Shown in pieces: positions 1 through 4,376 of a DNA stretch of 6,032 nt. Positions within the stretch are counted from its first letter, which is position 1, and each line of letters begins with the position of its first letter. Origin of the DNA: Alkalinema sp. CAN_BIN05 (GTDB lineage Bacteria; Cyanobacteriota; Cyanobacteriia; Leptolyngbyales; Leptolyngbyaceae); NCBI GenBank assembly GCA_026786325.1, contig JAJAYH010000462.1:1-6032 (forward strand). The letters run 5' to 3'. A model generated the notes under the pieces. It was not told the origin of the DNA and made no database searches. It worked only from the letters and a program-made list of their open reading frames with translations. Position numbers and translations under genes: made by a program.

Positions 1-402
1 CTACCAACAACATCTATTATGAGTCCCGAAATATTGCAGAAACTTGTGGAGTTTCATAATAAATATCCCATTAATCTTATAGAACTACGTGATAAGTGTT
101 TAGTCGCTGGTCAAGTAGATAGTAAAGTTGATGAATTTTTAAAAGAACTGACTGTTCGGATAAGCGTTCGATCGTACATCGTTCGATCGGTCAAAGAATT
201 AAAAGATGATGGCGATGATTTGGTGACAGCTTCAACAGTCCGCACTCATTTCAATAAAGCTTTTGGATCTAGTTTAAAGAAACTAGAAAATCCAGAGAAA
301 GCACATGCATTACTAATTGAACTCTCTTCTCCACTCACGGGCTATCTCGGACGGGATGAGGAAACCGATCGGTTCTACTTCCTGCGCGACCTGATGGTAT
401 AA
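1..402 (+). CDS. C-terminal part of an unidentified protein, probably partial at 5' end
   Basis: I do not recognise this protein. The reading frame is open to base 1 with no stop (it reads LPTTSI before the first ATG at 19). There is no Shine-Dalgarno sequence ahead of that ATG, so the gene most likely continues upstream of the window and this is its last ~130 codons. The visible part is charged and mostly helical-looking, with no signal peptide or membrane segment. The middle (TASTVRTHFNKAFG) could be a winged-helix or HTH-like segment, which would suit the C-terminal domain of an ATPase or regulatory protein, but this is a guess. The last 12 residues (TDRFYFLRDLMV) and the stop are encoded by the first copy of the dispersed repeat. 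A 10-bp direct repeat (CGTTCGATCG at 165-174 and 180-189) encodes two VRS-containing segments. Confidence is high for a coding frame and low for any function. Confidence 0.65.
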   Translation, partial: LPTTSIMSPEILQKLVEFHNKYPINLIELRDKCLVAGQVDSKVDEFLKELTVRISVRSYIVRSVKELKDDGDDLVTASTVRTHFNKAFGSSLKKLENPEKAHALLIELSSPLTGYLGRDEETDRFYFLRDLMV

Positions 403-474
403 CGATGGTCTACGACCGACCTTCGGTCATCGGGGGGCTGAGGGGCGATCGTTAGGCAATTAGGTTTGCGATCG
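365..474 (+). repeat. Dispersed repeat, copy 1 (fullest copy; overlaps 3' end of the first gene)
   Basis: This is the first of five same-orientation copies. The left part (365-402) is coding and supplies the DRFYFLRDLMV end of the upstream gene. The right part is non-coding and contains an imperfect hairpin: GACCGA (414-419) pairs with TCGGTC (423-428) around a 3-base loop. CGAT (403-406) pairs with ATCG (429-432), leaving a 7-base bulge on the 5' side. A longer outer inverted repeat, TAACGAT (400-406) and ATCGTTA (448-454), competes for the same bases. The copy ends in a segment (TAGGTTTGCGAT) shared only with copy 2. No T-tract follows the hairpin, so it is not a classical intrinsic terminator. 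Confidence 0.9.
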
Positions 475-485
475 TCTTCATATTC

Positions 486-491
486 TATAAT
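486..491 (+). promoter_or_regulatory. Possible -10 element for the 75-aa/protease pair
   Basis: A perfect TATAAT lies 36 bp before the ATG at 528, in the short leader between repeat copy 1 and the gene pair. No convincing -35 hexamer is found at 16-18 bp spacing. The nearest candidate bases fall in the right end of repeat copy 1 (TAGGTTTGCG, 461-470). The call rests on the hexamer and its position only. Confidence 0.35.
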
Positions 492-527
492 TGAACTGTC
501 CACTCAGCTATCAATGCTCTATCCGTT

Positions 528-755
528 ATGGCTAAAATCCTAACATGGGAACAAATGACCGAAAAGTTCAATGGTGAATGGCTTCTGATTATTCATGCAG
601 AACTTGATGAATATATGGGAATTATCTCAGGTGAAGTCATCGCACACTCTCCTAACCAGGGTGAGATCTATGATTCATTACCTTTAAGAAAAGGCCATTC
701 AGCTTGCATTGAATATATTGGTGAAGTTCCTGAAGATCTAGCATTTATCCTATGA
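528..755 (+). CDS. 75-aa unknown protein, first gene of a pair with a retropepsin-like protease
   Basis: This is a small acidic protein of no recognised family, with predicted beta-rich middle (EWLLIIHAELDEYMGIISGEVIAHS) and no signal peptide, membrane segment or cysteine cluster. It has one cysteine (in HSACIEY). The ATG at 528 is the first in frame after a stop-containing leader; no strong Shine-Dalgarno is visible. The TGA stop overlaps the next gene's ATG (ATGA, 752-755), so the two are almost certainly translationally coupled. Size, order and overlap mimic the antitoxin gene of a type II TA operon, and the neighbouring repeat-bounded slots all hold TA modules. An antidote, inhibitor or substrate/adaptor role for the protease is therefore an inference from context. 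I see no DNA-binding motif. Confidence 0.75.
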   Translation: MAKILTWEQMTEKFNGEWLLIIHAELDEYMGIISGEVIAHSPNQGEIYDSLPLRKGHSACIEYIGEVPEDLAFIL

Positions 756-1156
756 GTCCGCGCAGCATTTATCCTCTACAACGATCGGGAAACCTACTAT
801 TTCTGCGTGCTAGCGCCACCGGACTCATAGAAAACGACTTCATTCAAGTTCGCCTGCTCATTGATACAGGCTCAGCCTATACAACTCTTCCGCTGAAGCT
901 TCTTGAAGACATTGGATACAACCCCAGCACCATAAACCGTCGGGTTCCTATTATGACTGCAAGCGGCATGGGACGAGCGCCCGTAATCTCGATTGCAACA
1001 TTCAATTGCCTTGGTAAAGCAATGACAGACTTCTCAGTTATTGCACTAGATCTTCCATTTAACCCGTTAATGAGTGGACTTCTAGGAATGGATTTTTTAA
1101 GCAAAGTTGGCGCAATAATAGACATCAAAAAAGCTCAAATTACAATGGAACGTTAA
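752..1156 (+). CDS. Retropepsin-like aspartic protease, 134 aa
   Basis: The protein resembles single-domain retroviral-type aspartic proteases (pepsin-retropepsin superfamily), which act as homodimers with one catalytic Asp per subunit. The catalytic motif is IDTGS at residues 37-41, preceded by hydrophobic VRLL and followed by AYTTLP. A flap-like TASG lies at 69-72, and the second signature LLGMDFL at 110-116 ends with a typical C-terminal strand (AIIDIKKAQITM). The length is normal for a lone retropepsin domain. There is no signal peptide or membrane segment, so a cytoplasmic location is likely. The start overlaps the stop of the 75-aa gene as ATGA. The TAA stop (1154-1156) sits one base before repeat copy 2. 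The peptide substrate is unknown. Its position among TA modules suggests a toxin-like or partner-processing role, which is inference only. Confidence 0.85.
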   Translation: MSPRSIYPLQRSGNLLFLRASATGLIENDFIQVRLLIDTGSAYTTLPLKLLEDIGYNPSTINRRVPIMTASGMGRAPVISIATFNCLGKAMTDFSVIALDLPFNPLMSGLLGMDFLSKVGAIIDIKKAQITMER

Positions 1157-1157
1157 G

Positions 1158-1265
1158 CCGATCGCTTCTACTTCCTGCGTGACCTGACGATATAACGATG
1201 GTCTACGACCGACCTTCGGTCATCGTGGGGCTGAGGGGCGATCGTTAGGAAATAGGTTTGCGATA
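1158..1265 (+). repeat. Dispersed repeat, copy 2
   Basis: This copy is nearly identical to copy 1 over its whole length. The left part still reads as ADRFYFLRDLTI plus TAA, but no gene enters it in that frame: the upstream protease gene has already stopped one base earlier, so this is a detached 3'-end remnant. The hairpin is intact, with GACCGA (1207-1212) and TCGGTC (1216-1221), outer CGAT (1196-1199) and ATCG (1222-1225). The long outer inverted repeat is also kept, TAACGAT (1193-1199) and ATCGTTA (1241-1247). Confidence 0.9.
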
Positions 1266-1269
1266 CAAT
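1264..1269 (+). promoter_or_regulatory. Possible -10 element for the RelE-type module
   Basis: TACAAT lies 27 bp before the ATG at 1297, right at the edge of repeat copy 2. The matching -35 region would fall inside the repeat (around 1241-1247) and is not close to consensus. It is supported by position and hexamer only. Confidence 0.3.
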
Positions 1270-1296
1270 GGTAACAAACACTAACCACCGCGCAAT

Positions 1297-1545
1297 ATGT
1301 CACCCATCAAACAGCGCCTTTTAACCGCGATCGAACAAACTCCAGAACCCCTTTTGGAACAAACCCTTAAATTCCTCGAAAACCTACTCGACAGAACCTC
1401 ATCAACATCTACTGCCAAGATCAATTTTGATCCTGACACCGATTCCACAGCCCAAATTATGGCCGACCTCAAAGAATCTCTCCGACAAGCACAAGCTGGA
1501 CAGACCTACCCGATCGCCGAACTTTGGGATGGAATGAATGTCTGA
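1297..1545 (+). CDS. Antitoxin-like protein of a RelE/ParE-type module, 82 aa
   Basis: This is the first gene of a TA-like pair. The N-terminal half (MSPIKQRLLTAIEQTPEPLLEQ) is helical, resembling small cyanobacterial antitoxins of the DUF2281/RelB-like kind. The C-terminal tail (TYPIAELWDGMNV) matches the short 'ELWDG' ending that I associate with antitoxins paired with cyanobacterial RelE/ParE toxins. No clear ribbon-helix-helix or HTH is visible, so whether it binds DNA is uncertain. The start at 1297 has no strong Shine-Dalgarno. The stop overlaps the toxin start by 8 bp (1538-1545), implying translational coupling. The expected role is to bind and neutralise the downstream toxin. The pairing is convincing; the exact antitoxin family is not certain. 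Confidence 0.75.
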   Translation: MSPIKQRLLTAIEQTPEPLLEQTLKFLENLLDRTSSTSTAKINFDPDTDSTAQIMADLKESLRQAQAGQTYPIAELWDGMNV

Positions 1546-1942
1546 CGCACCATCAGATATGCCTATTCAAATTCAGTTCACAGCACTTTTTAAACGCCGT
1601 ATAAATGGATTAGGAAAACGATATCGCAATATTAAAATAGATATCCAACCGCTTCTCTCACAGCTTTTGACTGGAAAACTTCCTGGCGACCAAATCGCAG
1701 GTACTAATTACAATGTTTACAAAGTTCGTGCAAAAAATAGTGATACAAAATTAGGAAAAAGTGGTGGCTACCGCGTGATTTATCAATTAGAAAACCCCAA
1801 GCTCATTGTCTTACATCTGATCTATTCAAAATCTGACCAAGCCACCATTACAGCAAAACAGATCAAAGAAATGATCAAAGATTTTCAAATAGAACAATCA
1901 GAAGATTTGGATTCTACTTCCTGCCTTGACCTGACAGTATGA
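1538..1942 (+). CDS. RelE/ParE-superfamily toxin with repeat-derived C-terminal tail
   Basis: The protein matches the RelE/ParE toxin fold as found in cyanobacteria: an N-terminal strand (IQIQFTALFKRRI), a helical hairpin (YRNIKIDIQPLLSQL), then the conserved core (YKVRAKNSD...GGYRVIYQL) and final strand LIVLHLIYSKSD. RelE-type members cleave mRNA on ribosomes and ParE-type members poison gyrase; I cannot tell which applies. The first ATG (1538) overlaps the antitoxin gene. An internal ATG at 1559 (MPIQIQF) fits the usual family N-terminus better, so the true start is unsettled. The family normally ends near KEMIKDFQIEQ. Here the frame runs on into repeat copy 3, which supplies the last ten residues (DSTSCLDLTV) and the TGA. 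That tail is therefore probably acquired and may be functionally neutral. Confidence 0.85.
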   Translation: MSDAPSDMPIQIQFTALFKRRINGLGKRYRNIKIDIQPLLSQLLTGKLPGDQIAGTNYNVYKVRAKNSDTKLGKSGGYRVIYQLENPKLIVLHLIYSKSDQATITAKQIKEMIKDFQIEQSEDLDSTSCLDLTV

Positions 1943-1988
1943 CGATGGTCTACGAACGACTTTCGGTCATCGTGGAGCTGAGGGGCAA
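1904..1988 (+). repeat. Dispersed repeat, copy 3 (overlaps toxin 3' end)
   Basis: The left edge is eroded (GATTTGGATTC instead of GATCGGTTC). The copy shares the CTGCCTTGACCTGAC variant and TATGACG with copies 4 and 5, but keeps CTGAGGGGC like copies 1 and 2, so it is intermediate. The hairpin is weakened: GAACGA (1954-1959) now has one A.G mismatch against TCGGTC (1963-1968). The GATCGTTAGG right end is lost. The higA stop codon (1991-1993, minus strand) follows within three bases. Confidence 0.85.
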
Positions 1989-1990
1989 TT

Positions 1991-2392
1991 CTATATAAAG
2001 ACACTCGGTTCAACCCCAAACTTAGTCGCTAGCTGCTTGACTTGGGTAATTGTCATTTCACGATCGCCCGTAATCACCTCATTCACGATCGTCACCGAAC
2101 CCAGAATCGGAGCCAAATCGATCGCCGTTGTTTGCTGCTGTTCCATCAAAAACTCAAGCATAGACTCAGGTGTAGACAAAAGACCCGGCTCATAAAACTC
2201 ACGTTCAAACTTCTCAACCAAAACAATCAATAAATCATATAGTGCATCCTCTTCCAGACTACGATTTTTTTGATGCATTAACCGTTCAACGATCGTCAGT
2301 GCCTTTTCATTTTCAGCCTCAGTCTTGATGATTTTAGGCTGATATTGAAAGAGTAATTGATTATATTGAGTCTTATCGAAAGTAAGGGTCAT
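1991..2392 (-). CDS. higA: HigA-type antitoxin with C-terminal HTH, 133 aa
   Basis: This resembles the HigA family of antitoxin/transcription regulators (COG5499-like) that neutralise HigB and repress their own operon. An N-terminal helical region (about residues 1-85) carries the LVEKFEREFYEP stretch typical of the family. A C-terminal HTH follows (TAIDLAPILGSVTIVNEVITG, then MTITQVKQLATKFGV ending SVFI). I chose the ATG at 2392 (MTLTFDK) over the in-frame ATG at 2413 because AAGGAG (2403-2408) lies 10 bases ahead of it. The reconstructed toxin frame ends at 2373, so the genes overlap by about 20 bp. The gene order is toxin first, as usual for higBA, and the operon runs opposite to the other modules in the array. 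The antitoxin looks intact although its toxin gene is broken. Confidence 0.85.
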   Translation of the reverse strand: MTLTFDKTQYNQLLFQYQPKIIKTEAENEKALTIVERLMHQKNRSLEEDALYDLLIVLVEKFEREFYEPGLLSTPESMLEFLMEQQQTTAIDLAPILGSVTIVNEVITGDREMTITQVKQLATKFGVEPSVFI

Positions 2393-2674
2393 CTTTCCAC
2401 TTCTCCTTGTCATACTCAGTATGAGTCAAAATATACTTGACATAGATTAATTGTTTTTTATAATCGATACTGACAATAAGACGATACCGATTTCCTTTGA
2501 TATTGAAGACTGTAAAATCTTCAACTGCTTCTGCCATTGGAAAATAGATTGAACATCAAGCAAATCTTTCCAACTAGCCTTACTAGCAACTTTAAACCAA
2601 TCATCTAGAGCTTTTTGAGAATCTGCATGTCGCCCCCCAAACTCTCGTAAACGAGTGAAACTAATAACATGCAT
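2373..2674 (-). pseudogene. higB: higB-type toxin gene interrupted by a one-base frameshift
   Basis: The first ~46 codons from ATG 2674 read as a HigB mRNA-interferase N-terminus (MHVISFTRLREF...DDWFKVASKASWKDLLDVQSIF). The frame then turns into non-family sequence (QWQKQLK...) and stops at 2447. Reading from 2543 in the -1 frame restores the family C-terminus: PMAEAVEDFTVFNIKGNRYR, then LIVSIDYKKQLIYVKYILTH and TEYDKEKWKDDPYFR, with TAA at 2373-2375. The break falls at AAAAGG/TTTTCC (2539-2544, written + then -), consistent with loss of one T in an ATTTTTCC original. The repaired length is 100 aa, normal for HigB. It could be an inactivated toxin, a sequencing error in a homopolymer, or, less likely, a recoding site. 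The ATG at 2674 is preferred over the GTG at 2686 because HigB proteins begin MHVIS. Confidence 0.8.
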
Positions 2675-2741
2675 AGGAAAGTCCACTCACACTCATGCCA
2701 CCTAACCTTACTCCTATGGAAGCATTTGTTCTAGATCATAA

Positions 2742-2830
2742 CCGATCGGTTCTACTTCCTGCCTTGACCTGACGGTATGACGATGGTCTACGACCGACCT
2801 TCGGTCATCGTGGGGATTAGGGGCGATCCG
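2742..2830 (+). repeat. Dispersed repeat, copy 4
   Basis: The left edge CCGATCGGTTCTACTTCCTG is well conserved and is followed by the CCTTGACCTGAC variant, which puts a stop in the ancestral DRFYFL frame. The hairpin is intact: GACCGA (2792-2797) with TCGGTC (2801-2806), and CGAT (2781-2784) with ATCG (2807-2810). The right part reads GGGGATTAGGGGCGATC, a variant shared with copy 5, and lacks the GTTAGG end of copies 1 and 2. It lies about 67 bp upstream of the divergently placed higB start and ends about 62 bp before the parD-like start. Confidence 0.9.
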
Positions 2831-2858
2831 CTTTTTCTGGAAAGAAAAGATTTTAGAT

Positions 2859-2874
2859 TAGAATATTGTATAAG
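2859..2874 (+). promoter_or_regulatory. Possible -10 region for the ParD-ParE module
   Basis: Two overlapping candidate hexamers, TAGAAT (2859-2864) and TATAAG (2869-2874), lie 18-28 bp before the GTG start at 2893 in an AT-rich leader. No good -35 is seen for either. AGAGG at 2882-2886 is a plausible Shine-Dalgarno for the GTG start. Confidence 0.3.
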
Positions 2875-2892
2875 TTGCAATAGAGGTTTTCC

Positions 2893-3156
2893 GTGATTAC
2901 AGCCCTCTCTCCTGATCAAGAACAATTTATCCAAACTAAGCTCCAAGCTGGGAAATATCGTTCTGCCCAAGAAATCCTAGAAATTGCCTTTCGCCTTCTG
3001 GATGAATACGATCGTAGCGATGCCGAATGGATTGCAGATACTCGTCTCAAGGTTGATGAAGCGATCGAAGGCTCAAAGCATACCCCACCGATCGACGGTG
3101 AAACCTTCGTCAATCAAATGCTAGAGCGTCTTCACCAAGCCAAACAAGCCTCATGA
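2893..3156 (+). CDS. parD: ParD-type antitoxin, 87 aa
   Basis: This is a ParD/CopG-family antitoxin. The N-terminus (ITALSPDQEQFIQTKLQAGK) followed by YRSAQEILEIAFRLLDEYD is the classic ribbon-helix-helix dimer domain that binds the operon operator. The C-terminal half is the charged, flexible part that wraps the ParE toxin. Translation starts at GTG 2893, supported by AGAGG about 6-7 bases upstream and by the family's usual start just before the TLSP/ALSP strand. The TGA overlaps the toxin ATG (ATGA, 3153-3156). Autoregulation with its toxin is expected from the family. The length is typical and I see no defects. Confidence 0.9.
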   Translation: MITALSPDQEQFIQTKLQAGKYRSAQEILEIAFRLLDEYDRSDAEWIADTRLKVDEAIEGSKHTPPIDGETFVNQMLERLHQAKQAS

Positions 3157-3452
3157 GTCGCTACGTCATCAACGTTCTCGCAACCCGAGATCTCAATGAC
3201 ATCGGCAACTATTTTGCGGAAAACAGTATCGAAGCAGGTGAACGGTTCTTTCAAGCCTTCGATCGTAAATGTAAACAACTCGTCGCCTTCCCAAGCAGTG
3301 GGAAACGGTATCCCGAAGTCCACCCAGATATTCGAGGATTATTACTAGAAAACCACATCTTGTTATATAAAATCCTCGACGATGGCATTGAAATTCTGCG
3401 GATTGTGAATGGTCGGCGTGACCTCTTATCCCTCTTTGAAGAACTCAACTGA
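3153..3452 (+). CDS. parE: ParE-type toxin, 99 aa
   Basis: This is a ParE-family toxin, whose characterised members inhibit DNA gyrase. The N-terminal strand and helix (YVINVLATRDLNDIGNYFAE) lead to the KCKQLVAFPSSGKRYPEV helix-turn typical of ParE (family consensus L..fP..G...pel). The conserved core HILLYKILDDGIEILRIVNGRRDL ends the protein as in canonical members. Length and all expected segments are complete, so it looks functional. It overlaps the antitoxin gene by ATGA. Its stop lies 17 bp before repeat copy 5. Of the array's modules this is the most clearly intact recognised TA system. Confidence 0.9.
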   Translation: MSRYVINVLATRDLNDIGNYFAENSIEAGERFFQAFDRKCKQLVAFPSSGKRYPEVHPDIRGLLLENHILLYKILDDGIEILRIVNGRRDLLSLFEELN

Positions 3453-3469
3453 ACTGTGGGAATAATGGT

Positions 3470-3537
3470 CCGATCGGTTCTACTTCCTGCCTTGACCTGA
3501 CGATGTGACGAAGTTTGGGGATTAGGGCCGATTGGGT
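3470..3537 (+). repeat. Dispersed repeat, copy 5 (hairpin deleted)
   Basis: The left part matches copy 4 (CCGATCGGTTCTACTTCCTG, then CCTTGACCTGACG). After TGTGACGAA, about 25-30 bases covering the whole hairpin are missing and replaced by a short AGTTT. The sequence then rejoins the repeat at GGGGATTAGGG. The minus-strand DUF4230-like gene takes its TAA stop from this segment (TTA at 3522-3524). It is the last copy in the window and marks the end of the array. Confidence 0.8.
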
Positions 3538-4376
3538 AGCATGGATCCAGTGGAAGGCGCGATCGGTGGCACCGTCTGCGTAACCGCTGGCGTAACTGTC
3601 GGAATCTGCGTGGGCTGCGCGAGAATAGCCGCAGATGCTTTACAGGTCGACACATCAGGAGTTTGGATTTGAACCGTAATGGTTTTGTACGCCGGGACTT
3701 TTAACAACTGCCCAATCACCAACTTGGCCCGATCGTTTGCCTGAGTCAGAATGCCTTTTTCGCAGGCCGCATCCGTAATTTTCAATAATGCTTGTTGCTG
3801 GGCCAGGGTTTGCAACTGCGGCGCAACATCTGGACCCAACCCCAAAGCCCCTCGGCTATAGTCATAAACACTCGATCGGCTCACATCAATTTTGCTATCC
3901 AACAACTTTGGCATCGGAAGGCGCACCGTCAACATATCACCCACCGCCTGCACATCCGTCAGCCCGATTTTGCTCAGGTCGATCCCCGCCCGCACTTGCC
4001 CATGAGCAATATAAAGCAACTTCGTCGAACCAATCACCATGCCGCCCATAGTTGCATCTTGTTGGGTCGGCACCACAGCTTCCATGGTGAAAATTGCAGT
4101 GGTTAATTCACTAGAATCCTGGACTTGCTTTACCACTACAGATCTCACATCAATTTGGGGTGCAGGCTGAGGCTGCGTGGTCCAAGCCGTGATTTGTTTA
4201 CGCAACCAATCCCCCGAAACGCCGATCGTTAACAAGATCACTAAGCCTGAAATAAATGTGCCAAGTGACGTAACGAGTCCCAATGTTTTAAACAAAAGTC
4301 CCCAAATCGATCGATTTTCGGGTTTACTGATGCTCGCCGTTTTGTAGCTAGTTCGGGCGGGTCTGGAAGATCGCAT
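3522..4376 (-). CDS. DUF4230-like membrane-anchored protein, 284 aa
   Basis: The protein has a short basic N-terminus, then one hydrophobic segment at about residues 27-52 (LLFKTLGLVTSLGTFISGLVILLTIGV) that should act as a membrane anchor or uncleaved signal. A periplasm- or lumen-facing domain follows. That domain resembles DUF4230: VVVKQVQDSSELTTAIFTMEAVV, KLLYIAHGQVRAGIDLSKI, and LPMPKLLDSKIDVSRSSVYDYSRG. The C-terminal 35 residues are Pro/Thr-rich and low in complexity. The function of DUF4230 is not known. The ATG at 4376 is in frame with the anchor. No operon partner lies on the same strand within the window. The gene converges on the ParE module, and its stop codon lies within repeat copy 5, so its extreme C-terminus (about SMLPNRP) may have been remodelled by the repeat. 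Confidence 0.8.
   Translation of the reverse strand: MRSSRPARTSYKTASISKPENRSIWGLLFKTLGLVTSLGTFISGLVILLTIGVSGDWLRKQITAWTTQPQPAPQIDVRSVVVKQVQDSSELTTAIFTMEAVVPTQQDATMGGMVIGSTKLLYIAHGQVRAGIDLSKIGLTDVQAVGDMLTVRLPMPKLLDSKIDVSRSSVYDYSRGALGLGPDVAPQLQTLAQQQALLKITDAACEKGILTQANDRAKLVIGQLLKVPAYKTITVQIQTPDVSTCKASAAILAQPTQIPTVTPAVTQTVPPIAPSTGSMLPNRP

Noticed and set aside
165..189. Two CGTTCGATCG direct repeats as an iteron or binding site
   Set aside because: Only two copies lie inside a coding frame, and CGATCG is abundant across this genome. It is probably HIP1-like background.
403..432. Repeat hairpin as an ordinary rho-independent terminator
   Set aside because: No T-tract follows; the 3' side is G-rich (GGGGGGCTGAGGGG). 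A structural or rho-linked role remains possible, but the classical call is not supported.
877..1128. 83-codon ORF on the minus strand opposite the protease gene
   Set aside because: It is antisense to a gene with clear retropepsin motifs and has no recognisable protein character or ribosome binding site.
2788..3113. Minus-strand ORFs opposite repeat copy 4 and the ParD gene
   Set aside because: They are antisense to a clear ParD antitoxin, and one would start inside it and run through the repeat hairpin.
365..3537. CRISPR array
   Set aside because: The repeats are too long, variable and spaced about 750 bp apart by genes. There are no short uniform spacers and no cas genes.
3251..3655. 134-codon minus-strand ORF rich in Arg and Ser
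   Set aside because: It crosses the ParE gene, repeat copy 5 and the end of the DUF4230-like gene. The Arg/Ser/Pro composition is typical of antisense translation.
3788..4106. Two overlapping + strand ORFs (87 and 104 codons) inside the DUF4230-like gene
   Set aside because: They are shadows of the minus-strand coding sequence, with His/Gln/Pro-rich composition and no family features.
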